A stretch of DNA of 64,000 nt from Georgenia soli (GTDB lineage Bacteria > Actinomycetota > Actinomycetes > Actinomycetales > Actinomycetaceae): assembly GCF_002563695.1 (NCBI RefSeq), contig NZ_PDJI01000004.1, positions 1,488,001 to 1,552,000 of the forward strand, given 5' to 3'. The notes below the pieces were generated by a model. The model was not told the DNA's origin. It saw only the letters and a program-made list of their open reading frames with translations, and ran no database searches. Made by a program: the position numbers and the translations under genes. This document shows positions 24,219-33,564 of the stretch, one piece after another; within the stretch, counting starts at the first letter, position 1, and each line of letters begins with the position of its first letter.

Positions 24219-26234
24219 GTGAGACTCGTCGCCGTCGTGAGGTCGCTGGCCGCGGCCGCCCTGGTCACCGCTTCCGCCGTCGCGATCGCGGGGCCCGCGG
24301 CGGCCGAGCCGCCGACCAACCTCGCGGACCAGGTCACCGACACGGCCGACGTCCTCAGCGACAGCGACGTGGCCGAGATCCAGGCCGCGTTCGACAAGGT
24401 GCAGAACGACACCGGTCAGATGGTCTTCGTGGCCTTCGTCGACAACTTCGACGGCATGAGCGCGAAGCAGTGGTCCGTCGACACGGCGAAGCAGTCCAAC
24501 CTGGGGCCTGACAACGTGCTGCTCTCGGTCGCCGTCGGCGAAGGCGCGTACGGCTACGGACTCCACTCCGACTCGCCTGTCAGCGACGCCGAGGTTCAAC
24601 AGATCATCCGGGAGGACGTGGTCCCGGCTCTCCGCTCCGAGGACTGGACGCAGGCGTCCATCGCCTTCGCCCAGGGCGTCGGCGACGCGGCCCAGGGCGG
24701 CCTGTCCGGTTCAGGCGGCGCGGGGATGGGCGGAGGGATGGGCGGCTTCCTCACCATCGCCCTGATCGGGCTGGTCGTCATCGGCGGCATCGGGCTCATC
24801 TCCGTCTTCCGCCGCCGCAAGGGTGGGGAGGCCCAGCCCCGCCAGGCCCGTCAGCAGCTCCCCCCGGACCACCCGCTCAACCTGCCCACCCCCGAGCTCG
24901 CGAAGCGCGCCGGGACCGCGCTCCTCGGGGCCGACGACGCCGTCCGCAGCTCCGAGGAGGAGCTCGGCTTCGCCAAGGCGCAGTTCGGGCTCCAGGCCAC
25001 CGACCAGTTCAGCGCGGCGCTCGAGGAGGCGAAGCGGAAGGCGCAGCGCGCCTTCGCCCTGCGCCAGCAGCTCGACGACGACGTCCCCGAGACCGAGCCG
25101 CAGCAGCGGCAGATGTACGCCGAGATCCTCCAGCTCACCTCCGAGATCGACCAGACCCTGTCGGCCCAGGCCGAGCACTTCGTGAAGCTGCGTGACATGC
25201 AGGCCCGCGCACCCCAGGTGCTCTCCGAGCTGGACCAGCGGGCCACCGAGGTCGAGCGACAGATCGAGGGGGCCCGCGCCCAGCTGGCCCAGCTCCGGAC
25301 GCAGTACCCGGACACCGCGCTGGCCTCGGTGCTGAAGAACCCGGACCACGCGAAGGCGCTGCTCGTCTCGGCCCACGAGTCCGTGGCCACCGGCCGGGCG
25401 AAGGTCGAGGCCGGGGACCGGCAGACCGCCGTCACCCACGCCCGCGTGGCGGAGGAGGCGATCGCCCAGGCCAGCACGCTGCTGGGCGCCGTCAACGGCG
25501 CTGGCGCGGCCCTCGCCGACGCCGGCAACCGCCTCGACGCAGCCCTGGCCTCCATCACCCGCGACGTCCAGGACGCGAACCGGCTGGCGCCGAACGACCC
25601 CGCCGTCATCGCGCGCCGCAAGGAGGCCGAGGCGGCCATCGCCCAGGGGCACCACGCGCGCACCGGCGGGGACCCGCTCGCCGCGCTCCAGCGGCTCCAC
25701 TCCGCGGAGACGGCGATCGACGCCGTCCTCGCACCGGCCCGGGACGCCGACGAGAACCGCCGCCGGGCCTCGGCCCAGCTGCAGGACCGGCTCGGCCGCC
25801 TCAACTCCCAGATCCGCGCGGTCTCCGACTACATCTCCACCCGCCGCGGCACCGTCGGCACCGAGGCCCGCACGCGGCTCTCCGAGGCGGCCCGCCTGGC
25901 GTCCGAGGCGAACCACCTCTCCACCACCGACCCGGTCGCCGCCATGCAGAAGGTGGCACAGGCCGAGCAGATGGCTGCCGACGCCCAGCGCCTCGCCGAG
26001 CGTGACAGCGACCGCTACGACCCGTGGGGCGGCGGCGGCTGGGGCGGCGGCTACGGCGGCGGGCGGCGTGGCGGCATCGACGTCGGCTCCCTGATCCTCG
26101 GCGGCATCCTCCTCGGGGGCGGCGGCCACGGCGGCGGCTGGGGCGGCGGCGGAGGCTTCGGCGGCGGGGGCTTCGGCGGCGGGGGCGGGGGCTTCGGCGG
26201 TGGAGGCTTCGGCGGCGGCGGAGGTCGCTTCTGA
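24219..26234 (+). CDS. TPM-domain (YgcG/Psb32-like) membrane protein with long coiled coil and Gly-rich tail
   Basis: A 671-aa protein. Signal peptide 1-29 (PAAAEPP), TPM domain at about 33-150 (VTDTADVLSDSDVAEIQ, GQMVFVAFVDNFDG, DNVLLSVAVGEGAYGY), a Gly/Met-rich linker, one transmembrane helix at 172-193, then a cytoplasmic helical coiled-coil region of some 400 residues, and a tail at about 600-671 of nearly pure Gly with Trp, Phe and Arg. GTG start with GAAAGGA upstream. Followed after 137 bp by pspA on the same strand. Known: TPM proteins and PspA are repeatedly found together. A membrane-stress role is inferred. Confidence 0.85.
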   Translation: MRLVAVVRSLAAAALVTASAVAIAGPAAAEPPTNLADQVTDTADVLSDSDVAEIQAAFDKVQNDTGQMVFVAFVDNFDGMSAKQWSVDTAKQSNLGPDNVLLSVAVGEGAYGYGLHSDSPVSDAEVQQIIREDVVPALRSEDWTQASIAFAQGVGDAAQGGLSGSGGAGMGGGMGGFLTIALIGLVVIGGIGLISVFRRRKGGEAQPRQARQQLPPDHPLNLPTPELAKRAGTALLGADDAVRSSEEELGFAKAQFGLQATDQFSAALEEAKRKAQRAFALRQQLDDDVPETEPQQRQMYAEILQLTSEIDQTLSAQAEHFVKLRDMQARAPQVLSELDQRATEVERQIEGARAQLAQLRTQYPDTALASVLKNPDHAKALLVSAHESVATGRAKVEAGDRQTAVTHARVAEEAIAQASTLLGAVNGAGAALADAGNRLDAALASITRDVQDANRLAPNDPAVIARRKEAEAAIAQGHHARTGGDPLAALQRLHSAETAIDAVLAPARDADENRRRASAQLQDRLGRLNSQIRAVSDYISTRRGTVGTEARTRLSEAARLASEANHLSTTDPVAAMQKVAQAEQMAADAQRLAERDSDRYDPWGGGGWGGGYGGGRRGGIDVGSLILGGILLGGGGHGGGWGGGGGFGGGGFGGGGGGFGGGGFGGGGGRF

Positions 26235-26371
26235 CAGCCGGGCCGACGACGGCGCCTCGCCCGCACGCCGCCCTCGGCGTCCCGTGCCCGGCGCGGTGGC
26301 CGGAACCTTCCGGCATCTGCACCACGAGACCCACAATCGTGAACGAGACCCAACCACAGAAGGGCATCACC

Positions 26372-27172
26372 ATGGCAGAGAAGCAGAGCATCCTGGGACG
26401 CATCGCCCAGCTGACCCGCGCGAACATCAACGCCCTCCTCGACCGTGCCGAGGATCCGCAGAAGATGCTCGACCAGCTGGTGCGTGACTACACCTCCTCG
26501 ATCGCCGAGGCCGAGGACGCGGTGGCCGTGACCATCGGCAACCTCCGTCTGGCGGAGCAGGACCACGCCGCCGATCTCGCCGAGGCCCGCGACTGGGGTC
26601 AGAAGGCGCTCGCCGCCGCGAACAAGGCGGAGGAGCTGCGCGCCGCCGGCAACGCCGGCGAGGCCGGCCGGTTCGACAACCTGGCCAAGATCGCCATCGG
26701 CAAGCAGATCACCGCCGAGAACGAGGCCAAGGCGGCCGAGCCGATGATCGACTCGCAGAACGAGGTCGTCGAGAAGCTCAAGACCGGCCTGACGCAGATG
26801 CGGGTGAAGCTCGACGAGCTCAAGAGCAAGCGCGACCAGCTGGTCGCCCGCGCCAAGACCGCCGAGGCCCAGGCCACCGTGCAGGGCGCCATCTCCTCCA
26901 TCAACATCATGGACCCGACCAGCGAGATCGCCCGCTACGAGGAGCAGGTGCGCCGCGAGGAGGCCCGGGTGGCCGGCCACGCCGAGCTGCAGGGCGCCTC
27001 GCTGGAGGCGCAGTTCGCCGAGCTCGAGGACTACGGCCGTGACGCCGAGGTCGAGGCCCGGCTCGCCGCCCTCAAGGGCGGCGGCACCCCCGCACCGCAG
27101 CTGGGTGCCGCCGGCGCGACCGACGAGGGCTCCGCCGTCCCGGCGCCCGAGGAGGACCGCACCACTTACTGA
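26372..27172 (+). CDS. pspA: PspA/IM30 (ESCRT-III-like) family protein
   Basis: A 266-aa, almost entirely helical protein: SILGRIAQLTRANINALLDR at the N terminus, then DPQKMLDQLVRDY and long coiled-coil helices with many Glu, Ala, Lys and Arg, ending in a short Gly/Pro/Ala tail. This is the PspA/IM30 fold, which polymerises on damaged membrane. AGAAGGG precedes the ATG. The partner gene upstream is the TPM protein, whose cytoplasmic coiled coil could interact with PspA. A strong terminator follows. Confidence 0.92.
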   Translation: MAEKQSILGRIAQLTRANINALLDRAEDPQKMLDQLVRDYTSSIAEAEDAVAVTIGNLRLAEQDHAADLAEARDWGQKALAAANKAEELRAAGNAGEAGRFDNLAKIAIGKQITAENEAKAAEPMIDSQNEVVEKLKTGLTQMRVKLDELKSKRDQLVARAKTAEAQATVQGAISSINIMDPTSEIARYEEQVRREEARVAGHAELQGASLEAQFAELEDYGRDAEVEARLAALKGGGTPAPQLGAAGATDEGSAVPAPEEDRTTY

Positions 27173-27190
27173 GCCGGCCGTCCGGCTCCC

Positions 27191-27228
27191 GCGAGGCCCT
27201 CGACCCGAGACCGGGTCGAGGGCCTCGC
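27191..27228 (+). terminator. Strong intrinsic terminator after pspA
   Basis: Perfect 17-bp stem (27191-27207 with 27212-27228) and a 4-nt loop AGAC, 18 bp after the pspA stop. Confidence 0.85.
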
Positions 27229-27234
27229 CCGTGG

Positions 27235-27292
27235 GTCCCGCCCGTCGCCAACTGGCCCGCGCCCCTCGTCCCGCCCGTCGCCAACTGGCCCG
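27235..27292. repeat. 25-bp direct repeat, two copies
   Basis: GTCCCGCCCGTCGCCAACTG followed by GCCCG occurs at 27235-27259 and 27268-27292, a 33-bp period, between the pspA terminator and the next gene. Confidence 0.7.
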
Positions 27293-27359
27293 TACCCCCC
27301 GGAGGCCTCGCCGCGCCCACCGATGGCGGGAGGCACCGGCGGGCGGGACACTCACCTCC

Positions 27360-28928
27360 ATGAGGTGGACGACGGCGTTCCTGCCCCTCGCCGGCCTGGC
27401 CGGTGTCGCGGCGCACGACCTCCTGCAACGGCGCCACACCCTCCTTCGCAACTTCCCCGTCGTCGGCCACGCGAGGTTCGCGATCGAGAAGATCGGTCCG
27501 GAGCTGCGCCAGTACGTCGTCGCCGGGAACGACGAGGAGCGGCCCTTCACCCGGGACCAGCGGCGGTGGATCTACGCCTCGGCCAAGGGCGAGAACAACT
27601 ACTTCGGCTTCGGCACGGACAACGACGTCGAGAACACCGACGGCTACCCGATCATCAAGCACCGCACCTTCTCCGCCGTCGCGCCGCCCTCGCACCCCCG
27701 GTCCGGCGAGGAGGTCCGGCTGCCGTGCGCCAAGGTGCTGGGCGCCGCGCGCGGCCGGACCGGCGCCTTCCGCCCCGAGTCGGTGGTCAACGTCTCGGCG
27801 ATGAGCTTCGGCTCCCTCTCCGGCAACGCGGTCCGAGCGATCAACGAGGGCTGCGCCATGACCGGCGCCCTCCACAACACCGGCGAGGGTGGCCTCTCCC
27901 CGCACCACCTCCACGGCGGCGACCTCATCTTCCAGATCGGCACCGCCTACTTCGGGTGCCGCGACCTCGACGGCGCCTTCGACCTCGAGCGCCTCAAGGA
28001 CCTCGTCGCCTCCGCGCCGGTCCGGGCGCTCGAGATCAAGCTCAGCCAGGGCGCCAAGCCAGGTCTCGGCGGGGTGCTGCCGGCGGCGAAGGTGTCCGCG
28101 GAGATCGCGGAGATCCGTGGGGTACGGCAGGGCGAGGACTGCATCAGCCCGTCCCGGCACGCCGAGTTCAGCGACGTGGACAGCCTGCTCGACTGGGTGG
28201 AGCTGCTCGCGGACGCCACCGGCCTGCCGGTCGGCATCAAGTCCGCCGTCGGAGACCTCGAGGTCTGGCGCGACCTGGCCGCCGCCATGGCGGACGGGCA
28301 GCGCGGGGTCGACTTCATCACCATCGACGGCGGAGAGGGCGGCACCGGCGCCGCTCCCCTGACCTTCAGCGACTCCGTCGCCCTGCCCTTCCGGGTCGGG
28401 TTCCCGCGGGTGTACGGCATCTTCGCCGAGGCGGGGCTGACGGACGACGTCGTGTTCGTCGGCTCGGGCAAGCTGGGCCTGGCCGACAACGCGATCGTCG
28501 CGCTCGCGCTGGGGTGCGACCTCCTCGGCGTCGCCCGCGAGGCCATGCTGTCGATCGGGTGCATCCAGGCGCAGAAGTGCCACACCGACACCTGCCCCGT
28601 GGGGGTGGCCACCCAGAACGCCTGGCTGGCCCACGGGCTGGACCCGGCCCAGAAGTCGGTCCGGTTCGCCGGCTACCTCCGCACCCTGCGCCGCGACCTG
28701 CTCAAGGTCGCCGAGTCGTGCGGCGTGCTGCACCCCGGGCTCATCGACGTCGACGACGTCGAGATCCTGGCGGGCAACCAGGAGGGGCGCCCGCTGCGCG
28801 AGGTCGTCGGCTACCGGCCGGGCTGGGGCATGCCGTCGGCCGCCCAGCAGGCCGAGCTGAGCGCCCTCATGACGGCGGAGGCGCCGACGGGCGGTACCGC
28901 GCCGGGGTCACGGACCGGCCAGGGCTGA
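27360..28928 (+). CDS. FMN-binding glutamate synthase-like protein
   Basis: A 522-aa stand-alone glutamate-synthase central/FMN domain protein with an N-terminal hydrophobic segment (residues 3-18) that probably anchors it to the membrane. Seen: VVNVSAMSFGSLSGNAVRAINEG, HNTGEGGLSPHH, LEIKLSQGAKPGLGG (FMN site), DFITIDGGEGGTGAAP and the cysteine cluster CIQAQKCHTDTCPVGVATQ that would carry a 3Fe-4S centre. It lacks the glutaminase domain of true GltB. The ATG follows GACACT by 7 nt, so it could be leaderless. The physiological reaction of this group is not known. Confidence 0.88.
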   Translation: MRWTTAFLPLAGLAGVAAHDLLQRRHTLLRNFPVVGHARFAIEKIGPELRQYVVAGNDEERPFTRDQRRWIYASAKGENNYFGFGTDNDVENTDGYPIIKHRTFSAVAPPSHPRSGEEVRLPCAKVLGAARGRTGAFRPESVVNVSAMSFGSLSGNAVRAINEGCAMTGALHNTGEGGLSPHHLHGGDLIFQIGTAYFGCRDLDGAFDLERLKDLVASAPVRALEIKLSQGAKPGLGGVLPAAKVSAEIAEIRGVRQGEDCISPSRHAEFSDVDSLLDWVELLADATGLPVGIKSAVGDLEVWRDLAAAMADGQRGVDFITIDGGEGGTGAAPLTFSDSVALPFRVGFPRVYGIFAEAGLTDDVVFVGSGKLGLADNAIVALALGCDLLGVAREAMLSIGCIQAQKCHTDTCPVGVATQNAWLAHGLDPAQKSVRFAGYLRTLRRDLLKVAESCGVLHPGLIDVDDVEILAGNQEGRPLREVVGYRPGWGMPSAAQQAELSALMTAEAPTGGTAPGSRTGQG

Positions 28929-28988
28929 GGAGGCCCCGCCCAGCAGACCTGCCGAGCGAGCGCCCCGACACCGACCGGCCGCTCTCCC

Positions 28989-30131
28989 TCAGCGCCGCCC
29001 GGGCAGGTACATCCGGGAGGAGCCGATCGCGGTGATGCGTTCCTCGGCGAGGTGGTCCGCGGCGCGGGCGGGGCTGATGCCCTGCTCCTCGGCCCGCTCC
29101 AGGACCGCCTTGGTGGCGCCGTAGAGCTTCTCCACCCGGTGCTTGGCACGCTGGAAGTCGAACCCCTCCAGTTCGTCCGACACCTGGATCACGCCACCGG
29201 AGTTGACCAGGTAGTCGGGGGCGTAGGTGATCCCCCGGGCGAGGAGGCGTTCGGGGATGCCGCCCTCGCCGTCGTCGGCGAGCTGGTTGTTGGCGGAGCC
29301 GCACACGACGCGCGCGCGCAGCGCCTCCACCGTGGCGGCGTCGAGGGCGCCGCCGAGCGCGCAGGGGGCGTAGACGTCGAGGTCGGCGTGGACGAGGGCG
29401 TCGGTGTCCACAGCCACCTCGACCTCGGGGTGCTCCCGGCGGACGGCGTCGACGGCCTGGTCGCTGACGTCGGTGACCACGACGGTGGCGCCCGCCTCGA
29501 GGGCGTGGCCCACCAGGAGGTGACCGACCTTGCCGACGCCCGCCACGCCGACCGTGCGGCCGCGCAGCGACCCGGTGCCCCACACGTGCTCCGCGCACGC
29601 CCGCATCGCGGTGAAGACGCCGAAGGCGGTCAGCACCGACGGGTCGCCGGCGCCGCCGTGCGGCTGGCTGCGTCCGACGACGAAGCTGGTCTCGCGGTGG
29701 ATGACGTCCATGTCCGTCACGTACGTGCCGACGTCGCAGGCCGTCACGTACCGGCCGCCGAGGGACTCGACGAAGCGGCCGTACGCGCGCAGGAGCGCCT
29801 CGGACTTCTCACGGGTCGGGTCGCCGATAATCACGGCCTTGCCGCCGCCGAGGTCGAGGCCGGCGAGGGCGTTCTTGTACGTCATGCCCTTCGACAGGCG
29901 CAGCACGTCCGCGAGCGCGGCGTCCTCCGAGTCGTAGGGGTAGTACCGGGTGCCGCCCAGGGCAGGGCCCAGCGCGGTGCTGTGGACGGCGATGATGGCA
30001 CGCAGGCCGCTGGCGGCGTCGTTGCAGTAGACGACCTGCTCGTGGCCGTGCGCGGGGTCGAACGGGCCGGGGACCCGGAACGAGGCAAGAGGGGCGGTGC
30101 GGGGCGCCTCAGGGCGCGACAGGGTGGTCAC
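28989..30131 (-). CDS. Valine/leucine dehydrogenase (Glu/Leu/Phe/Val dehydrogenase family)
   Basis: NAD-dependent branched-chain amino acid dehydrogenase, 380 aa. Active-site region [20 protein letters not shown] contains both catalytic lysines, with ACDVGT and the Rossmann motif GVAGVGKVG further on. GTG 30131 is chosen because AAGGAG sits 9 nt before it; an ATG 7 codons upstream has no site. [11 protein letters not shown] matches valine/leucine dehydrogenases better than glutamate dehydrogenase. Likely deaminates Val, Leu and Ile to the keto acids used for branched fatty-acid primers. Monocistronic, no close neighbour on its strand. Confidence 0.9.
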   Translation of the reverse strand: MTTLSRPEAPRTAPLASFRVPGPFDPAHGHEQVVYCNDAASGLRAIIAVHSTALGPALGGTRYYPYDSEDAALADVLRLSKGMTYKNALAGLDLGGGKAVIIGDPTREKSEALLRAYGRFVESLGGRYVTACDVGTYVTDMDVIHRETSFVVGRSQPHGGAGDPSVLTAFGVFTAMRACAEHVWGTGSLRGRTVGVAGVGKVGHLLVGHALEAGATVVVTDVSDQAVDAVRREHPEVEVAVDTDALVHADLDVYAPCALGGALDAATVEALRARVVCGSANNQLADDGEGGIPERLLARGITYAPDYLVNSGGVIQVSDELEGFDFQRAKHRVEKLYGATKAVLERAEEQGISPARAADHLAEERITAIGSSRMYLPGRR

Positions 30132-30392
30132 GGCGTCTGACTCCTTCGTCATCTTGTGGATGAGCGGCGCCGCGCCAGGGGTGTCGGCCCGGTCACCGTC
30201 AGAACCAGGGTAGTCCGGACCTACCGGACGGGCAGCGCGGACGGACTCGCTGCCAGGTCCCTTGGTCCTAGGCGCACCGGTCCCCGCTCGCCGGGCGGGC
30301 CCGGGACACCACCGCGGCCACGTGGCGGTGACGGGGTGCCCGGTGCCGGACGCCGCTCCGGACACCACCACTGTCGTCGCGTGAGCCCTGCC

Positions 30393-31043
30393 ATGATTTC
30401 TGGCGTGGAGTTCCAGGAGGTCGTGCGACAACGGCGGATGGTGCGCCGGTACTCCCCCGAGCCCGTCGATCCCGCCGTGGTCGACCGGCTTCTGCGGCAC
30501 GCGGTCCGAGCCCCGAGCGCCGGCTTCTCCCAGGGCTGGGGCTTCCTCGTGCTCGACCGGCCCGACGACGTCGCGCGGTTCTGGGCGGCCGCCACCCCGC
30601 CGGCCCGCGCCGCCCGGCCGGACAGCTGGCTGCGCGGCATGCGGACGGCACCGGTGGTGGTGGTCCCGTTCTCCTCCGAGGCCGCCTACCGCCGTCGCTA
30701 CGCCGAGCCCGACAAGGCGGGCGCCGGTCCGGCGCGGGATGCTGCCGCGGGAGCTGGCGGCCCTCGCTGGGGCGTGCCCTACTGGCACGTCGACGCCGGG
30801 ATGGCCTCGCTCCTCATCCTCCAGACGGCCGTGGACGAAGGCCTCGGGGCCTGCTTCTTCGGCGTCCCGCCGGGGCGGGTGGCGGCCCTGCGCGCGGAGT
30901 TCGGCGTGCCGGAGGAGTACGCGCCCGTCGGGGCGATCACGGTCGGGCACCCGGCGCCGGAGGAGCGGCCGGGCGGCTCGGCGACCAGTCGGCGGCGCCG
31001 CCCGCTCGACGAGGTCGTCCATCGGGGCCGCTGGACGACCTGA
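30393..31043 (+). CDS. Nitroreductase family protein
   Basis: FMN-dependent nitroreductase of 216 aa: [15 protein letters not shown] at the N terminus (FMN phosphate contacts), [14 protein letters not shown], and [14 protein letters not shown] with the conserved C-terminal FMN loop. A second possible start, GTG at 30405, lies 7 nt after CATGAT and could be leaderless. Convergent with the F420 genes 240 bp away; that may be chance. The substrate is unknown. Confidence 0.85.
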   Translation: MISGVEFQEVVRQRRMVRRYSPEPVDPAVVDRLLRHAVRAPSAGFSQGWGFLVLDRPDDVARFWAAATPPARAARPDSWLRGMRTAPVVVVPFSSEAAYRRRYAEPDKAGAGPARDAAAGAGGPRWGVPYWHVDAGMASLLILQTAVDEGLGACFFGVPPGRVAALRAEFGVPEEYAPVGAITVGHPAPEERPGGSATSRRRRPLDEVVHRGRWTT

Positions 31044-31096
31044 CGGGCGACCCCTGCACGCCCGCCAGGTGCCCGGGATATCGACGTCGGGGTGCG

Positions 31097-31146
31097 CCGG
31101 CCGGATGCCCCGACGCCACGCGCGCCCGGCCGGATGCCCCGACGCC
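31097..31146. repeat. 21-bp direct repeat, two copies
   Basis: CCGGCCGGATGCCCCGACGC followed by C at 31097-31117 and 31126-31146. The neighbouring 31160-31184 holds an inverted repeat GACGAAC/GTTCGTC that might act as a weak terminator. No gene in this 237-bp convergent gap. Confidence 0.6.
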
Positions 31147-31280
31147 CCGTGCTTCGGCCGACGAACTGGCCCAATCGGTTCGTCATCGCGCGAATCCTGA
31201 CCAGAATGGCCATCTCGGTCGCCTTGCACCGAGGGTCCCAGCCGGTCCAGCCCCGATCTGACGCCGCGAGCGCCAGCTCG

Positions 31281-31991
31281 TCATCCCTCGACCGCGCGCC
31301 GCAGCGCGGTCCGCACGGCCTCGGGGAGCGCGGCCCAGTCGGCCGCCGTGTCCAGGTCGGTCGACGTGCCGGCCCGGAGCACCACGTCCGGCACCACGCC
31401 CAGCCGCCGCGCCTCGCGCTCGTGCGCCTCGCGGCTCCCGGGGCCGAACCGGAAGCGGAAGCCGCTGACCGAGCCGTCGAGCACGAGCGCGTTGGTGCCC
31501 GTACCCGACCGGTCCGGCGCGACGACGACCCGTCCCGCCGGGGCCAGCAGCGCACCGACGTCCTCGGCCGTCAGCAGGGGCAGGTCGGCGTGGGCCACCA
31601 GCACGCGCCGGGCCCCGGCCTCGAGCGCCAGCTCCTGGCCGACGGCCACCGCCTCGTTCAGCCCCGGCCGGCCGCCCGGCTGCGGGACCACCCGGACCCG
31701 GCGGTCGCTCCCCATGACGCCCGCGGCGAACTCCGGGTCGCCGGTGACCACGAGGACCCGGGCGACCGGCCCGGCGAGCAGCGCGCCGAGCACGTGGCCG
31801 GCGAGCGTGGCCACCAGGCGGGTCCGCTCGGCGGGGCCCAGCTCGTCGGCGAGCCGGGTCTTGCCCGCCCCGCCGCCTCTCAGCGGCACGACGGCGATCA
31901 CGGGTCGGCGCTGATCCGGCCGGACCCGCTGACTCCCGGCATCTCGTCCGGCTGCCGGGTCCTGCACCCCGGCCTCGTGCGACGTCGTCAT
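31281..31991 (-). CDS. fbiD: 2-phospho-L-lactate/phosphoenolpyruvate guanylyltransferase (F420 biosynthesis)
   Basis: A 236-aa CofC/FbiD nucleotidyltransferase that activates phospholactate or, in actinobacteria, phosphoenolpyruvate with GTP. Seen: IAVVPLRGGGAGKTRLADELG (a variant of the nucleotide-binding loop), VAHADLPLLTAEDV (metal-binding Asp), VVVAPDRSGTGTNAL, and FRFGPGSREAHEREA. An N-terminal extension of about 28 residues precedes the domain. ATG overlaps the cofD stop (ATGA); the two form an operon. Confidence 0.9.
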   Translation of the reverse strand: MTTSHEAGVQDPAAGRDAGSQRVRPDQRRPVIAVVPLRGGGAGKTRLADELGPAERTRLVATLAGHVLGALLAGPVARVLVVTGDPEFAAGVMGSDRRVRVVPQPGGRPGLNEAVAVGQELALEAGARRVLVAHADLPLLTAEDVGALLAPAGRVVVAPDRSGTGTNALVLDGSVSGFRFRFGPGSREAHEREARRLGVVPDVVLRAGTSTDLDTAADWAALPEAVRTALRRAVEG

Positions 31992-32914
31992 CCCGCGGCG
32001 AGGAGCTCGCGGGCCAGCCGCTCCCGGTCCTCGGGACCGCCCATGACGGTCCGGGTCACCAGCGCCGCCATGCCCAGCTCCCCGACGGCGGGTGCCAGGT
32101 CGCGGTCGCTCTCGTCGAGGACGTAGACGTCGGCCAGCCCGGCGTAGAGGCGGGCGACCCCGAGGGCCGAGACCTCGTGGCCCATCGCGCCGAGCATGGC
32201 AGCGGCCGGCCCCTTCAGGGCTCGCCCGCCCACGATCGGGCTGACGGCGACCCGGCGGGCGCGTGAGGACGCCAGCCGCTCGCGCACGCCCGGGACGGCG
32301 AGCACCGGGCCGATGCTGACGAACGGGTTCGACGGCCCGATCACCACGACGTCGGCGTCGAGCGCGTCGAGCACCCCGGGCGCCGGCCGGGCCTCCTCGA
32401 TGCCGCCGAGGACGATGCCGAGCACCTCGTCCTCGTGGCGGCGCCTGACGAAGTAGTCCTGGAACTCCAGGCGGCCGGCGGGCGTGTCGACGAAGGTGGC
32501 GACGGCGTCGTCGGTCATGGGGAGCAGCCGGGCGCGGACGCCCAGCGCGGCGGCGAGCTCCGCCGTCGTCGCCGAGAGCGGGGCGCCCGCGCGCAGGCGT
32601 GCGGTGCGCAGGACGAGCGTGGCGAGGTCCCGGTCCCCCAGGCGGAACCAGGTGTCCTCGCCGAGGCGGGCCATCGCCTCGAGGGTGGCGAAGGTGTCGC
32701 CGGCGATTCCCCAGCCGGTCTCCGGGTTCGCCGTCCCGGCGAGGGTGTACATGACGGTGTCGAGGTCGGGGCTGACGCTGAGCCCGTAGATCACGGCGTC
32801 GTCGCCCGTGTTGACGACGACGGTGAGGTCGTCGGTCGCACGGTCGAGGCCCTGGGCGAGCTTGGCCCCGCCCACCCCACCCGCCAGCAGGGTCACGCTC
32901 CGGTCGTCTCGCAC
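31988..32914 (-). CDS. fbiA: 2-phospho-L-lactate transferase CofD/FbiA (F420 biosynthesis)
   Basis: A 308-aa CofD family enzyme that moves the phospholactyl (or phosphoenolpyruvyl) group onto Fo. N-terminal GGVGGAKLAQGL, then NTGDDAVIYGLSVSPDLDTV, GDRDLATLVLRTA, IGPSNPFVSIGPVLAV and VSPIVGGRALKGPAA, all characteristic. The GTG start is 6 nt after a -10 TAGGCT, so it is leaderless. Together with fbiD it indicates that this organism makes coenzyme F420. Confidence 0.93.
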   Translation of the reverse strand: MRDDRSVTLLAGGVGGAKLAQGLDRATDDLTVVVNTGDDAVIYGLSVSPDLDTVMYTLAGTANPETGWGIAGDTFATLEAMARLGEDTWFRLGDRDLATLVLRTARLRAGAPLSATTAELAAALGVRARLLPMTDDAVATFVDTPAGRLEFQDYFVRRRHEDEVLGIVLGGIEEARPAPGVLDALDADVVVIGPSNPFVSIGPVLAVPGVRERLASSRARRVAVSPIVGGRALKGPAAAMLGAMGHEVSALGVARLYAGLADVYVLDESDRDLAPAVGELGMAALVTRTVMGGPEDRERLARELLAAG

Positions 32915-32920
32915 CGGGGC

Positions 32921-32926
32921 AGCCTA
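32921..32926 (-). promoter_or_regulatory. -10 of the fbiA-fbiD operon, leaderless
   Basis: TAGGCT on the minus strand, 6 nt before the GTG of fbiA. Confidence 0.5.
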
Positions 32927-32982
32927 TGACGTCGGCGCGCCTGGGCCGGGGCGCGGTGCGCCGTACGGACGGACGTCCCCAC

Positions 32983-32988
32983 TACTGT
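32983..32988 (+). promoter_or_regulatory. -10 of the NYN-domain gene, leaderless
   Basis: TACTGT, 6 nt before the ATG at 32995. No ribosome site. Confidence 0.55.
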
Positions 32989-32994
32989 GGCCCC

Positions 32995-33564
32995 ATGCCC
33001 GACTCCCGCACCACGTACCTTCTCGTCGACGGCGAGAACATCGACGCCACCCTCGGCATGAGCGTGCTCGGCCGGCGCCCCGCGCCGGAGGAGCGCCCGC
33101 GCTGGGACCGCGTGATGCACTTCGCGGAGGACGTGTGGGAGGACGAGAACGCGCGCGGCCTGTTCTTCCTCAACGCCACGTCGGGGCAGATGCCGATGGG
33201 GTTCGTCCAGGCGCTGCTGGCCATGGACTTCCACCCGATCCCGCTGGCCGGCACGGTCCACGAGAAGGTCGTGGACATCGGCATCCAGCGCACGATGGAC
33301 GCCATCCTCGAGCAGGGCCAGGGGGACGTGCTGCTCGCCTCGCACGACGGCGACTACATCCCCCAGGTCGAGAAGCTCCTGGACGCCGGGCGGCGCGTCG
33401 GCGTGCTGTGCTTCCGCGAGTTCCTCAACTCCGAGCTCGCGGGGCTGACCGAGCGGGGGCTGCGGATCTTCGACCTCGAGGACGACCTCGGCGCCTTCAC
33501 CTCCGTGCTGCCGCGCGTGCGCATCATCCCGCTCGCCGCGTTCGACCCCAGCCGCTACCTCTGA
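32995..33564 (+). CDS. NYN (PIN-like) domain protein
   Basis: A 189-aa protein of the NYN/LabA-like PIN-domain superfamily, predicted metal-dependent ribonuclease. Acidic residues in the expected places: LLVDGENID (first Asp), DVLLASHDGDYIPQVEKLLDAG (central Asp pair) and RGLRIFDLEDD at the end. Its stop overlaps the ATG of the amidohydrolase gene (TGATG), so the two are co-translated. The RNA target is unknown. Confidence 0.85.
   Translation: MPDSRTTYLLVDGENIDATLGMSVLGRRPAPEERPRWDRVMHFAEDVWEDENARGLFFLNATSGQMPMGFVQALLAMDFHPIPLAGTVHEKVVDIGIQRTMDAILEQGQGDVLLASHDGDYIPQVEKLLDAGRRVGVLCFREFLNSELAGLTERGLRIFDLEDDLGAFTSVLPRVRIIPLAAFDPSRYL

Noticed and set aside
27360..28928. Large subunit of glutamate synthase (gltB)
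   Set aside because: Only the FMN/central domain is present; no glutaminase domain and no gltD next to it.
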